A stretch of 64,000 nt of DNA from Rugamonas rubra (GTDB taxonomy: Bacteria > Pseudomonadota > Gammaproteobacteria > Burkholderiales > Burkholderiaceae_D). Under the pieces are notes generated by a model. That model saw nothing but the letters and a program-made list of their open reading frames with translations, had not been told where the DNA came from and ran no database searches. Of the stretch, positions 21,886 to 31,006 are shown piece after piece; position 1 is the first letter of the stretch; every line of letters starts with the position of its first letter. Position numbers and translations under genes: made by a program. The stretch covers positions 186,001 through 250,000 of the forward strand of contig NZ_FOTW01000010.1 in the NCBI RefSeq assembly GCF_900114705.1. The letters are read 5' to 3'.

Positions 21886-22896
21886 TTACTTGGCGCTCAT
21901 CAGGGCCACGGTGGTGTCCAGCATGCGGTTCGAGAAACCCCACTCGTTGTCGTACCACGACGATACCTTGACCAGACGGCCCGATACCTTGGTCAGCGTC
22001 GAATCGAAGTTCGACGAGGCCGGGTTGTGGTTGAAGTCGATCGACACCAGCGGTTCGGTCTGGTAGGTCAGCACTTCCTTCAACGCGCCTTCGGAGGCGG
22101 CCTTCATCAGCGCGTTGACTTCGTCGACGGTGGTGTCGCGCTTGGCGATGAAGGTCAGGTCGACCAGCGACACGTTGATGGTCGGCACGCGGATGGCGAA
22201 GCCGTCCAGTTTGCCGTTCAGCTCGGGCAGCACCAAGCCGACCGCGGCGGCGGCGCCGGTCTTGGTCGGGATCATGCTCATGGTGGCCGAACGGGCGCGG
22301 CGCATGTCTTCATGCATCACGTCGGACAGCACCTGGTCGTTGGTGTAGGCGTGCACGGTGGTCATCAGGCCGGTTTCCACGCCGATCGCATCGTTCAGCG
22401 GCTTGACCAGCGGGGCCAGGCAGTTGGTGGTGCAGGAGGCGTTCGAGATGACGGTGTCCGAGGCCTTCAGCACGTCGTGGTTGACGCCGTAGACGACGGT
22501 GGCGTCGACATCCTTGCCGCCCGGGGCGGAGATGATGACTTTCTTGGCGCCGCCCTTCAGGTGGGCCGAGGCCTTTTCCTTGGTGGTGAAGAAGCCGGTG
22601 CATTCCAGCACGACGTCGACGCCCAGCTCGCCCCATGGGATTTCGGCCGGGTTGCGCTGCGCGAACACGCGGATGGTGTCGCCGTTCACGATCATGTTGT
22701 CGCCTTCGACCGTGACGGTGCCGGGGAACTTGCCGTGCGCCGTATCGTAGCGGGTCAGGTGGGCGTTCGACTTGGCGTCGCCCAGGTCGTTGATGGCCAC
22801 GATCTGGATGTCTTGCTTCTTACCGCCTTCGTAGAAAGCGCGCAGCACATTGCGGCCGATGCGGCCATAACCGTTGATTGCAACTTTGATCGTCAT
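21886..22896 (-). CDS. gap: Type I glyceraldehyde-3-phosphate dehydrogenase
   Basis: A 336-residue glycolytic/gluconeogenic enzyme. The N-terminal NAD-binding motif is [15 protein letters not shown] (residues 7-21), the catalytic site is [13 protein letters not shown] with Cys155, and [12 protein letters not shown] lies near the C-terminus. The start is supported by GGAGCAAAGT before ATG. It follows tkt with 41 nt between, so the two are probably one transcript (tkt-gap), a frequent betaproteobacterial arrangement in the pentose phosphate/Calvin-type carbon branch. Confidence 0.97.
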   Translation of the reverse strand: MTIKVAINGYGRIGRNVLRAFYEGGKKQDIQIVAINDLGDAKSNAHLTRYDTAHGKFPGTVTVEGDNMIVNGDTIRVFAQRNPAEIPWGELGVDVVLECTGFFTTKEKASAHLKGGAKKVIISAPGGKDVDATVVYGVNHDVLKASDTVISNASCTTNCLAPLVKPLNDAIGVETGLMTTVHAYTNDQVLSDVMHEDMRRARSATMSMIPTKTGAAAAVGLVLPELNGKLDGFAIRVPTINVSLVDLTFIAKRDTTVDEVNALMKAASEGALKEVLTYQTEPLVSIDFNHNPASSNFDSTLTKVSGRLVKVSSWYDNEWGFSNRMLDTTVALMSAK

Positions 22897-22937
22897 ACTT
22901 TGCTCCTGATTAAAAAAAAGGTACCCAGCAATAAAAA

Positions 22938-24935
22938 TTACGCAAGCAGCACAGACTTGACCTTGGCCACGACGTTGTCCACCGTGAAGCCGAAGTGCTT
23001 GAACAGCACACCCGCCGGGGCGGATTCGCCGAAGGTGTCGATACCGACCACGGCGCCTTCCAGACCGACATACTTGTACCAGAAAGCGCTCACGCCGGCT
23101 TCGATGGCGACGCGCGGCAAGCCTTTGCTCAACACGCCGGCCTGGTAGGCGGCGTCCTGGCGGTCGTACACGTCGGTCGACGGCATCGACACCACGCGCA
23201 CGGCGATGCCTTCGGCGGCCAGCGCGGCGGCGGCGGCGACGGCCAGCTCAACCTCGGAACCGGTGGCGATCAGGATCGCCTTGGCGTCGGCGGCGTCCTG
23301 CAGCACGTAGCCGCCACGGGCGATGTCGGCGATCTGCTGGGCAGTGCGCTCCTGGTAGGGCAGGTTCTGGCGCGAGAAGATCAGGGTCGACGGGCCGTCC
23401 TTGCGCTTGACCGCCGCGCCCCAGGACACGGCCGACTCGACCGTGTCGCACGGGCGCCAGTTGTCCAGGTGGGGGATCAGGCGCATCGACGAGATGTGCT
23501 CGACCGACTGGTGGGTCGGGCCGTCCTCGCCCAGGCCGATCGAGTCGTGGGTGAACACGAAGATCGAGCGCAGCTTCATCAGCGCGGCCATGCGCAGCGC
23601 GTTGCGGCTGTAGTCGGAGAAGGTGAGGAAGGTGGCGCCGAAGGGGATGAAGCCGCCGTGCAGGGTGACGCCGTTCATGATCGCGCTCATGCCGAACTCG
23701 CGCACGCCGTAGTTGACGTGGTTGCCGGGCTGGCCGGAACGCAGGGCGACGCACTCCTTCCAGTTGGTCAGGTTGGAGCCGGTCAGGTCGGCCGAGCCGC
23801 CGAGGAACTCGGGCAGCGACGGCGCCAGCGCCTGGATGGCGTTCTGGCTGGCCTTGCGGGTGGCGATGTTTTCCTTCTTCTCGACGCAGGCGGCGACGGC
23901 GGCGGCCAGCGTGGCGTCGAAGGAGGCGGGCAGCTCGCCCAGCATGCGGCGGCTCAACTCGGCCGCTTCGGCCGGGAACTGCGCGCTATACGCGGCGAAC
24001 AGCGTCGACCAGTCGCCTTCGCGCTTGGCGCCGGCGGCCTTCGCGTCCCACGCGGCGTAGACGTCGGCGGGCATCTCGAACGGTGCCGCGTCCCAGCCGA
24101 TGTATTCGCGCACGGCGGCGATTTCCTTGTCGCCCAGCGCGGCGCCGTGCACCTTGTCGCCGCCCTGCAGATTCGGCGAACCCTTGCCGATGATGGTCTT
24201 GCAGCAGATCAGGGTCGGCTTGTCGGCCGTCTTGGCGGCGGCGATGGCGGCCGAGACGGCGGCCACGTCGTGGCCGTCGACGGCGCGGATCACGTTCCAG
24301 CCGTAGGCTTCGAAGCGCTTCGGCGTGTCGTCGGTGAACCAGCCCTCGACCTTGCCGTCGATCGAAATACCGTTGTCGTCGTACAGGGCGATCAGTTTTT
24401 TCAGGCCCAGGGTGCCGGCCAGCGCGCACACCTCGTGCGAAATGCCTTCCATCAGGCAGCCGTCGCCGACGAAGGCGTAGGTGTGGTGGTCGACGATGTC
24501 GAAGCCCGGCTTGTTGAACTGGCTGGCCAGCAGGTATTCCGACAGCGCCATGCCGACGGCGTTGGCGATGCCCTGGCCCAGCGGGCCGGTGGTGGTTTCC
24601 ACGCCCGGCGTGACGTCCACTTCCGGGTGGCCCGGGGTCTTCGAATGCATCTGGCGGAAGGCCTTGATGTCGTCCATCGTCACGGCGTAGCCGGACAGGT
24701 GCAGCAGCGCGTAGTGCAGCATCGAGCCGTGGCCGTTGGAGAGCAGGAAGCGGTCGCGGTTGATCCACTTCGGATTGGCCGGGTTGTGGCTGTAGTGGCC
24801 GCTCCACAGGGCGACGGCGATCTCGGCCATGCCCATCGGCATGCCTGGGTGGCCGGAATTGGCCTTCTGGACGGCGTCCATTGCCAGCGCGCGGATCGCG
24901 TTAGCCATTTTGGTGGTCGGGAGCGTAGAGTTCAT
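22938..24935 (-). CDS. tkt: Transketolase
   Basis: A 665-residue thiamine diphosphate enzyme of the pentose phosphate pathway, the usual length. N-terminal [28 protein letters not shown], the cofactor motif [19 protein letters not shown] with DDNGISIDG downstream, and [18 protein letters not shown] in the pyrimidine-binding domain are all present. It makes erythrose-4-phosphate, one of the two substrates of the AroG enzyme in this window. First gene of the tkt-gap pair and divergent from rsmE. Confidence 0.97.
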   Translation of the reverse strand: MNSTLPTTKMANAIRALAMDAVQKANSGHPGMPMGMAEIAVALWSGHYSHNPANPKWINRDRFLLSNGHGSMLHYALLHLSGYAVTMDDIKAFRQMHSKTPGHPEVDVTPGVETTTGPLGQGIANAVGMALSEYLLASQFNKPGFDIVDHHTYAFVGDGCLMEGISHEVCALAGTLGLKKLIALYDDNGISIDGKVEGWFTDDTPKRFEAYGWNVIRAVDGHDVAAVSAAIAAAKTADKPTLICCKTIIGKGSPNLQGGDKVHGAALGDKEIAAVREYIGWDAAPFEMPADVYAAWDAKAAGAKREGDWSTLFAAYSAQFPAEAAELSRRMLGELPASFDATLAAAVAACVEKKENIATRKASQNAIQALAPSLPEFLGGSADLTGSNLTNWKECVALRSGQPGNHVNYGVREFGMSAIMNGVTLHGGFIPFGATFLTFSDYSRNALRMAALMKLRSIFVFTHDSIGLGEDGPTHQSVEHISSMRLIPHLDNWRPCDTVESAVSWGAAVKRKDGPSTLIFSRQNLPYQERTAQQIADIARGGYVLQDAADAKAILIATGSEVELAVAAAAALAAEGIAVRVVSMPSTDVYDRQDAAYQAGVLSKGLPRVAIEAGVSAFWYKYVGLEGAVVGIDTFGESAPAGVLFKHFGFTVDNVVAKVKSVLLA

Positions 24936-25090
24936 CGTTGGTCAATCACGAAAGTATGGAAACTGGGGGCAACGCAGGTCCTGCTCACGCAAACTTCCTG
25001 CTTGCTGAACTAAGTATTTTACCAGACCAAGTGTCCACCAATTAAAATTGCGCTGCAAAAGTAGTGCCCACCAGACATCAGGATACCCGC

Positions 25091-25816
25091 ATGCCCCGTT
25101 TCTACTGCCCCGCGCCGCTCGCCGTCGGCGCCATCGTCACCCTGCCCGAGGCGGTGGCCCACCACGTCCAGGTGCTGCGCCTGGCGCCGGGCCAGATCGT
25201 CACGCTGTTCAACGGCGACGGCGGCGAATACAGCGCAACCTTGGACAACATCGCCAAACGCAGCGTCAGCGCAGAGGTCAAGGCGCACCACCCGCGCGAG
25301 GTCGAACTGCCCTTCGCCGTGACGCTGGCGCAGGCGCTGCCGGAGGCGGCCAAGATGGACTGGATCGTCGAGAAGGCGGTCGAGCTGGGCGCCTCCGGCA
25401 TCGTGCCGCTGGCGGCGCAGCGCTGCGTGGTGCGCCTGTCGGCCGAGCGCGCCGAGAAGCGGCTGGCGCACTGGCAGGGCATCATCGTCGCGGCCTCGGA
25501 GCAGAGCGGGCGCAACCGCCTGGCCCAGCTGGGCCAGCTGCAGGACTACAAGCAGTGGATCACCCAGCAGGACATGCACAAGCGCATCCTCCTGTCGCCG
25601 CGCGGCACGCAATCGTTGGCCGACTGGGCGCGCCACCAGGGGCCGCAGGCGGTGACGCTGGTGATCGGCCCGGAGGGCGGCCTGAGCGAGGACGAGGAGA
25701 ACGCCGCGCTGGCCCACGGCGCGCTGGCGCTGGGCATGGGGCCGCGCATCCTGCGCACCGAGACGGCCGGCCTGGCCGCGCTGGCCACGCTGGCGGCCTG
25801 CTGGGGCCAGGGCTAG
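25091..25816 (+). CDS. rsmE: 16S rRNA (uracil-1498-N3)-methyltransferase
   Basis: A 241-residue SPOUT-class methyltransferase. N-terminal PUA-like part (MPRFYCPAPLAVGAIVTLPEAVAHHVQVLRL) and the SAM-binding trefoil-knot motifs LVIGPEGGLSEDEE and LGPRILRTETAGLAAL (here LGMGPRILRTETAG) identify RsmE. ATG 25091 is preferred to the in-frame GTG nine codons upstream because an AGGA lies at a fitting distance and homologues start at MPRFY. It ends 46 nt before the bidirectional terminator. Confidence 0.94.
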   Translation: MPRFYCPAPLAVGAIVTLPEAVAHHVQVLRLAPGQIVTLFNGDGGEYSATLDNIAKRSVSAEVKAHHPREVELPFAVTLAQALPEAAKMDWIVEKAVELGASGIVPLAAQRCVVRLSAERAEKRLAHWQGIIVAASEQSGRNRLAQLGQLQDYKQWITQQDMHKRILLSPRGTQSLADWARHQGPQAVTLVIGPEGGLSEDEENAALAHGALALGMGPRILRTETAGLAALATLAACWGQG

Positions 25817-25862
25817 GCCGGGGCCAAACCGCGGCGGCGCCACGGCGACCGCCGCGGACAAG

Positions 25863-25899
25863 AAAAAACCCGCCGGATTCGCATCCGGCGGGTTTTTTT
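25863..25899. terminator. Bidirectional terminator between rsmE and the TonB receptor gene
   Basis: A 16 bp perfect stem AAAAAACCCGCCGGAT / ATCCGGCGGGTTTTTT with TCGC loop lies between the two convergent genes. Either strand ends in a T tract. Confidence 0.92.
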
Positions 25900-25935
25900 A
25901 CGCGTTCCGTTCAGGCCCTCGCGGGCCCTTGGCGA

Positions 25936-28818
25936 TTAGAACGACTGGTTGTAGCGAGCGTAGAAGAAACGATCGATCGGCAGGTTAGGATCTACCGACG
26001 ACGACGACGACGGGCCGCTGTCGACACCCGAACCGGCGTCATAGTTGATGACCGGCTTCTTGTTGAACAGGTTGTTGGCGCCAACCATGATCTGGCCCTT
26101 CCACGACGTCTTGTAGCTGACGTTCAAATCGCTGTAGGTGGTGGCCTTGACCTTGTTGTAGTTGGTGCCCCAGCTAGCCTTGGCGCCTGGGTTGCTGCAC
26201 TCCACGGTGGCGCTGAAGCAGTGTCCACGCAAGGCGCTGTAGTAGCGGGTGGTGAAGGTGGCCGCCCAGTTACCCAAGGACCAATCCAGGCTCAAGCTCG
26301 ATTTCAGACGGTTGTTGGCGAACTCGCCGGCGTAGCCGATCCAATCCGCGTCGTCGGTGGACTTCTCCTTGAAGGAGGCGACGTAGGTCGACTCCGAACG
26401 CAGGTTGAACTGGCCGTAGGCGTTCTTCGGCAGACGATAGCTCAGGGCCAGGTCGGCGCCCTCGGTCGACAGCTGACCCATGTTGGCGTTGCCGTGCGAC
26501 AGGCTGGTGATCATGCCCGAGACCGGATCACGCTTGATCTTGTCGCAGAACGATTGCACGCCGCTGACGTAGCACTGGTTGGCCGTGTAGGTCGACTCGA
26601 CCGCGTTGATGCGGTTGCTGATCTTGATGTAGAACCAGTCGAGGCCGATGGTCAGGCCGGGCACGAAGGACGGGTTGTAGACGAAGCCGAGGGTGCGGGT
26701 CAGCGCGGTCTCTGGCTTCAGGTCGGCATTGCCGGCGCCGCTCATGAACGGCACGGTCGACTGGCCGCCGCCCGAACCGACCGGCTGGCCGGCCTGGTTC
26801 AGCTGGCGGTAGGTCGCTGGCACGCCGGCGGCGGCGCAACGGGCCGCGGTGGCAGGGCTGGAGGCGGCGTCGCCGTCTTTGCTGTCGCAAGGGTCGGCGT
26901 AATCGTCATACGATTGCGAGCCGCCACCGAAGGTGTCGCCCACGGTCGGGGCGCGGAAGCCCTCGGCGATGGTGCCGCGCACCAACATGTCCTTCACCGG
27001 CTTCCACATGAAGCTGGCTTTGTTGTTGGTGGTGGTGCCGAAGTTGCTGTAGTCGGAATAGCGGCTGGCGAAGTCGACGCTCAGCAGCTCGGCGAACGGC
27101 ACACCCTTCAGCAGCGGGATGTTGGCTTCCAGGTAAGCCTCTTTGACGGTGTAGCCGCCGCTGGTCGACAGGCCGGCCAGGTCGGTCGACAGACCGGACT
27201 GCTCGAACTGGCCCAGACGGTCGTAGCCGCGCACTTCGCGCCGCTCGATACCGCCGGCGACGCCGAGGGCGCCGGCCGGCAGCGTGAACAGCTCGCCGCT
27301 CAGGTCGGCGGTGGCGCTGTTGACGGTGCTGCCGTAGGTCGCCTGGCCGGTCGACATGACATAGTTCAAGGCGGCCGGGGTGGCGGCGGACGGGCCGCCG
27401 ACGATGTCGAACGGGGTGCACTCGGCCAGCGGGATCGGGCTCGCCGCGGTGCCGCACTGGATCACGCCGGCCGGATTACGGAACGACGGGCCGACGGCCT
27501 TCTTCAGGTTCGGCAGGTTCAGGTTGCCGGTGTTGACGTTGGTGCCGTTGATGGCGCTGTGGTTGTAGCCGACGCTCCAGTTCCACGGCAGGCCGCGCAG
27601 GTTCAGCTCGCCTTCGAGGGTGGCGTCGATGTGCAGCGTCTGGTTGCTATTGTCGCTGACGCGCGGCACGTCAACGGTGCGGCGGTAGAAGAACAGGTCC
27701 TGGCCCTTGCCGGCGCCGGCCACCTGGTTGCCGTAGGGGTTGAAGTAGCTGTCCTTGTCCAGATACACCGGATAGGTGGCCTGGGTGCCGCTGCTCAGCG
27801 GATAGCCGGCCACCTGGCGCGACGAGTCGCGCTTGGCGTACATCGCGGTGGTGGTGAAGCGCATGTCCATCGGCAACTGGATCGTGCCCTTGGTGAAGAT
27901 CGAGGTCAACTTGTTCGGCATGATGTACATCATCTGGCTGGCCGAGTTGAAGGCGTCCTGCTCGGCGCCGGTGTACGGGTGGTAGCTGGCCGGGTTGCGC
28001 GAGTCGGCGCCGACGCCGACACCGTCATAGGTGCCGGTGTGGTTCAGGATCTGGTTGAAGCCGCTCGCCGAGCCGTCGGCGCCGACCTGCCTGATGCGGC
28101 CCCAAGGGCTGGTGCCCAGGCCGGATTTATAGTGGTCGGGCCCCTTGGAGAAGCGGGTGATCTCGCGTTCCTTGGCCCACACCGGATCGGTCAAGCTGTG
28201 GGTCAGGCCGAACATCAGCGAGGCCTTGTCGTTGCCGGCGCCGTAGGTCAGCGAGAAGTCCTTCGCCTGGCCGTCGCCCTTCTCGTTCTTGCCGGCGTAG
28301 ATGCTCAGGTTGCCGCCTTCCATGCTTTTCTTCAGGATCACGTTGATCACGCCGGCGATGGCGTCCGAGCCGTAGATGGCCGAGGCGCCGTCCTTCAGCA
28401 CCTCCAGGCGATCGATCATCGAGGTCGGAATGGTCGACATGTCGGTGAAGCCGTCAACCGACTGGGTCCAACGCTTGCCGTTGACCAGCACCAGCAGGCG
28501 CTGCGAGCCGAGGTTGCGCATGTCGGCGTACTGGCCGCCGGTTTCGCGGTTCGAGCTCAGCGAGGAACCCTTGCTGAACGCCGGATCGCCGCCGGCCGAG
28601 GTCATCTGGTTCAGGATGTCGCCGACGGTGATCAGGCCGGCGGCTTGGATTTGCGCCTGGGAAATTTTCAGGATCGGCTGGGCGGTCTCGGTGTCGACCG
28701 CGCGAATGCGCGAACCGGTGATCTCGACGCGCTGCGGCGCGTCGGCTTGTTGCGCGAAAGCCGCGATCGAATTCAGGGCCAGGGCCACTGCGACGGCGAT
28801 TTTGGTACGTTGGTGCAT
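25936..28818 (-). CDS. TonB-dependent receptor
   Basis: A 960-residue outer-membrane receptor. Signal peptide MHQRTKIAVAVALALNSIAAFAQQ, then a plug with VEITGSRIRAVDTET, MRNLGSQRLLVLVNGKRW and ASAIYGSDAIAGVINVILKK, and a barrel ending in RYNQSF with terminal Phe. ATG 28818 was chosen because it follows GGAGAACAC and starts the signal peptide; 33 upstream codons in frame are rejected. A run of six serines (SSSSSV) occurs shortly before the C-terminus. Different subfamily from the other three receptors in the window; substrate unknown. Confidence 0.94.
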   Translation of the reverse strand: MHQRTKIAVAVALALNSIAAFAQQADAPQRVEITGSRIRAVDTETAQPILKISQAQIQAAGLITVGDILNQMTSAGGDPAFSKGSSLSSNRETGGQYADMRNLGSQRLLVLVNGKRWTQSVDGFTDMSTIPTSMIDRLEVLKDGASAIYGSDAIAGVINVILKKSMEGGNLSIYAGKNEKGDGQAKDFSLTYGAGNDKASLMFGLTHSLTDPVWAKEREITRFSKGPDHYKSGLGTSPWGRIRQVGADGSASGFNQILNHTGTYDGVGVGADSRNPASYHPYTGAEQDAFNSASQMMYIMPNKLTSIFTKGTIQLPMDMRFTTTAMYAKRDSSRQVAGYPLSSGTQATYPVYLDKDSYFNPYGNQVAGAGKGQDLFFYRRTVDVPRVSDNSNQTLHIDATLEGELNLRGLPWNWSVGYNHSAINGTNVNTGNLNLPNLKKAVGPSFRNPAGVIQCGTAASPIPLAECTPFDIVGGPSAATPAALNYVMSTGQATYGSTVNSATADLSGELFTLPAGALGVAGGIERREVRGYDRLGQFEQSGLSTDLAGLSTSGGYTVKEAYLEANIPLLKGVPFAELLSVDFASRYSDYSNFGTTTNNKASFMWKPVKDMLVRGTIAEGFRAPTVGDTFGGGSQSYDDYADPCDSKDGDAASSPATAARCAAAGVPATYRQLNQAGQPVGSGGGQSTVPFMSGAGNADLKPETALTRTLGFVYNPSFVPGLTIGLDWFYIKISNRINAVESTYTANQCYVSGVQSFCDKIKRDPVSGMITSLSHGNANMGQLSTEGADLALSYRLPKNAYGQFNLRSESTYVASFKEKSTDDADWIGYAGEFANNRLKSSLSLDWSLGNWAATFTTRYYSALRGHCFSATVECSNPGAKASWGTNYNKVKATTYSDLNVSYKTSWKGQIMVGANNLFNKKPVINYDAGSGVDSGPSSSSSVDPNLPIDRFFYARYNQSF

Positions 28819-29074
28819 GTGTTCTCCGATATGTAAATACTGTTGCCAGCCGCTCAAAGTCAGGCACGAAGTATAGTTCTTGAGTCTTTTGATACGGCGA
28901 GCTGCCGACCGCCCCACCTTGTGGGTGGCTGGCGGAAATACTTCACCGATCCGTGTAACGCGATGTATCAGACCATCTTACGTTGATGCTTGTCAATAAA
29001 TGAAGGATGTCAATTCATCCAATAAACAACAGTGTGTGAAATGCAACATCCGCGATTGTGACATCCGAATGACG

Positions 29075-29106
29075 CGGGGCCTTGCCGCCACGGCGGCAAG
29101 GCCCCG
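29075..29106. repeat. Long perfect inverted repeat (hairpin)
   Basis: Two 15 bp arms (CGGGGCCTTGCCGCC and its exact complement) separated by AC. There is no T tract on either side, so it does not look like a normal terminator. It lies just before the 29119 promoter. Confidence 0.85.
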
Positions 29107-29118
29107 TCCGCGAACCCT

Positions 29119-29148
29119 TTGACGAGCCCGTTCAAGTATAACTATGAT
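29119..29148 (+). promoter_or_regulatory. Sigma-70-like promoter
   Basis: TTGACG (29119-29124), 18 nt spacer, TATGAT (29143-29148), reading toward the FAD dehydrogenase gene at 29375. Confidence 0.6.
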
Positions 29149-29374
29149 GCATGGCAATGTTACGTAAAAAATCAGCCAATTATTTCAACATTCCCCAATT
29201 TACAACACTTGCGTAAAGCAAGTTGCCGGCAGCGCCGCCGCGCCGGCCGGGGATGGCGGCGCCCGGCGATGCGGGTAAAATAGCGGATCGACGCGCGCCC
29301 ACGGTCGCGGCCGCCGGCGCGCGCACAGACTCTCCGCTAACTACGGAGCCCGGCAATTTTTCGGATCGACCACC

Positions 29375-31006
29375 ATGTTGCGACTCAACGAAGTAAAACT
29401 CCCCCTCGACCACAGCGAGGCCGAGCTGCCCGCCGCCATCCTGGCGCGCCTGCAGATCCCCGCCGCCGAGCTGCTCGGCTTCAGCGTCTTCAAGCGCAGC
29501 TACGACGCGCGCAAGCGCAGCGCCATCGTGCTGATCTACTCGCTCGACGTCGAGGTCAAGGACCAGGCCGGCGTGTTGGCGCGGCTGGCGCACGACAGCC
29601 ACCTGATGGCCTCGCCCGACACCGGCTACAAGTTCGTCGCCAAGGGCGAGCAGTTGGCCGGCCACGACCACAACGAACGCCCGGTGGTGGTCGGCAGCGG
29701 CCCCTGCGGCCTGTTCGCCGCGCTGGTGCTGGCGCAGATGGGCCTGCGCCCGATCATCCTCGAGCGCGGCAAGGAGGTGCGCGAGCGCACCGTCGACACC
29801 TTCGGCTTCTGGCGCAAGCGCGAGCTCAACCCCGAGTCGAACGTGCAGTTCGGCGAGGGCGGCGCCGGCACCTTCTCCGACGGCAAGCTGTACAGCCAGA
29901 TCAAGGACCCCAAGCACTACGGCCGCAAGGTGCTCACCGAGTTCGTCAAGGCCGGCGCGCCGGCGGAGATCATGTACGTCAGCAAGCCGCACATCGGCAC
30001 CTTCCGCCTGGTCAAGATGGTCGAGCAGATGCGCGCCAACATCGAGGCGATGGGCGGCGAGTACCGCTTCGGCAGCAAGGTGGTCGACATCGACATCGAA
30101 CCCGGCGCCGACGGCGGCCAGGTGCGCGGCCTGACGCTCGAGGGCGGCGAGAAAATCGCCACCCGCCACGTCGTGCTGGCGATCGGCCACAGCGCGCGCG
30201 ACACCTTCGAGATGCTCTACGAGCGCGGCGTCTACATCGAGGCCAAGCCGTTCTCGATCGGCTTCCGCGTCGAACACCCGCAGTCGCTGATCGACGCCTG
30301 CCGCTTCGGCCCCAGCGCCGGCCACCCGATCCTCGGCGCGGCCGACTACAAGCTGGTGCACCACGCCTCCAACGGGCGCGCCGTCTACAGCTTCTGCATG
30401 TGCCCGGGCGGCACGGTGGTGGCGGCGGCCTCCGAGCCGGGCCGGGTGGTCACCAACGGCATGAGCCAGTATTCGCGCAACGAGCGCAACGCCAACAGCG
30501 CCATCGTGGTCGGCATCACCCCCGAGCAGGACTTCCCCGGCCACCCGCTGGCCGGCATCGAGCTGCAGCGCCGGCTGGAGGAGAAGGCCTTCGAGCTGGG
30601 CGGCGGCGACTACAGCGCGCCGGGCCAGCTGATGGGCGACTTCGTCGCCGGCCGCGCCTCGACCGCGTTCGGCGCCGTGGTGCCCTCGTACAAGCCGGGC
30701 GTGCACCTGACCGACCTGGCGCTGGCGCTGCCCGAATACGCCGTGACGGCGCTGCGCGAGGCCTTCCCCGCCTTCGACAAGCAGATCAAGGGCTATTTCA
30801 AGGCCGACGCCGTGCTCACCGGGCTGGAGACGCGCACCTCCTCGCCGATCCGCATCAAGCGGCGCGACGACACCCTGCAAAGCCTGAACACGCGCGGCCT
30901 GTTCCCGGCCGGCGAGGGCGCCGGCTACGCCGGCGGCATCCTCTCGGCCGGCGTCGACGGCATCAAGGTGGCCGAGGCGGTGGCGCTGTCGATGGCCGCC
31001 GCCTAG
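29375..31006 (+). CDS. FAD-dependent dehydrogenase of the COG2509 type
   Basis: A 543-residue protein with a short N-terminal domain (about 1-100) followed by an FAD-binding Rossmann fold, VVVGSGPCGLFAALVLAQMG (about 104-123), with ILERGKEVRERTVDTFGFW after it. Further family segments are FGEGGAGTFSDGKLYSQIKD, ATRHVVLAIGHSARDTFEML and, at the end, NTRGLFPAGEGAGYAGGILSAGVDGIKVAEAVA. It belongs to the uncharacterised FAD-dependent dehydrogenases; reaction and substrate unknown. It is convergent with the HD-GYP gene and the two stop codons overlap in a shared CTAG (31003-31006). Confidence 0.9.
   Translation: MLRLNEVKLPLDHSEAELPAAILARLQIPAAELLGFSVFKRSYDARKRSAIVLIYSLDVEVKDQAGVLARLAHDSHLMASPDTGYKFVAKGEQLAGHDHNERPVVVGSGPCGLFAALVLAQMGLRPIILERGKEVRERTVDTFGFWRKRELNPESNVQFGEGGAGTFSDGKLYSQIKDPKHYGRKVLTEFVKAGAPAEIMYVSKPHIGTFRLVKMVEQMRANIEAMGGEYRFGSKVVDIDIEPGADGGQVRGLTLEGGEKIATRHVVLAIGHSARDTFEMLYERGVYIEAKPFSIGFRVEHPQSLIDACRFGPSAGHPILGAADYKLVHHASNGRAVYSFCMCPGGTVVAAASEPGRVVTNGMSQYSRNERNANSAIVVGITPEQDFPGHPLAGIELQRRLEEKAFELGGGDYSAPGQLMGDFVAGRASTAFGAVVPSYKPGVHLTDLALALPEYAVTALREAFPAFDKQIKGYFKADAVLTGLETRTSSPIRIKRRDDTLQSLNTRGLFPAGEGAGYAGGILSAGVDGIKVAEAVALSMAAA

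Larger units (their letters stand above)
28819..29374. other. Intergenic region between divergent TonB receptor and FAD dehydrogenase genes
   Basis: A 556 bp gap without a recognisable protein gene. It has an AT-rich receptor-side half, a perfect GC hairpin at 29075-29106, a sigma-70-like promoter at 29119-29148 and an AT-rich stretch at about 29155-29210. The distance from that promoter to the next start codon leaves a leader of over 200 nt, so a long 5' UTR or small RNA is possible. Confidence 0.6.
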
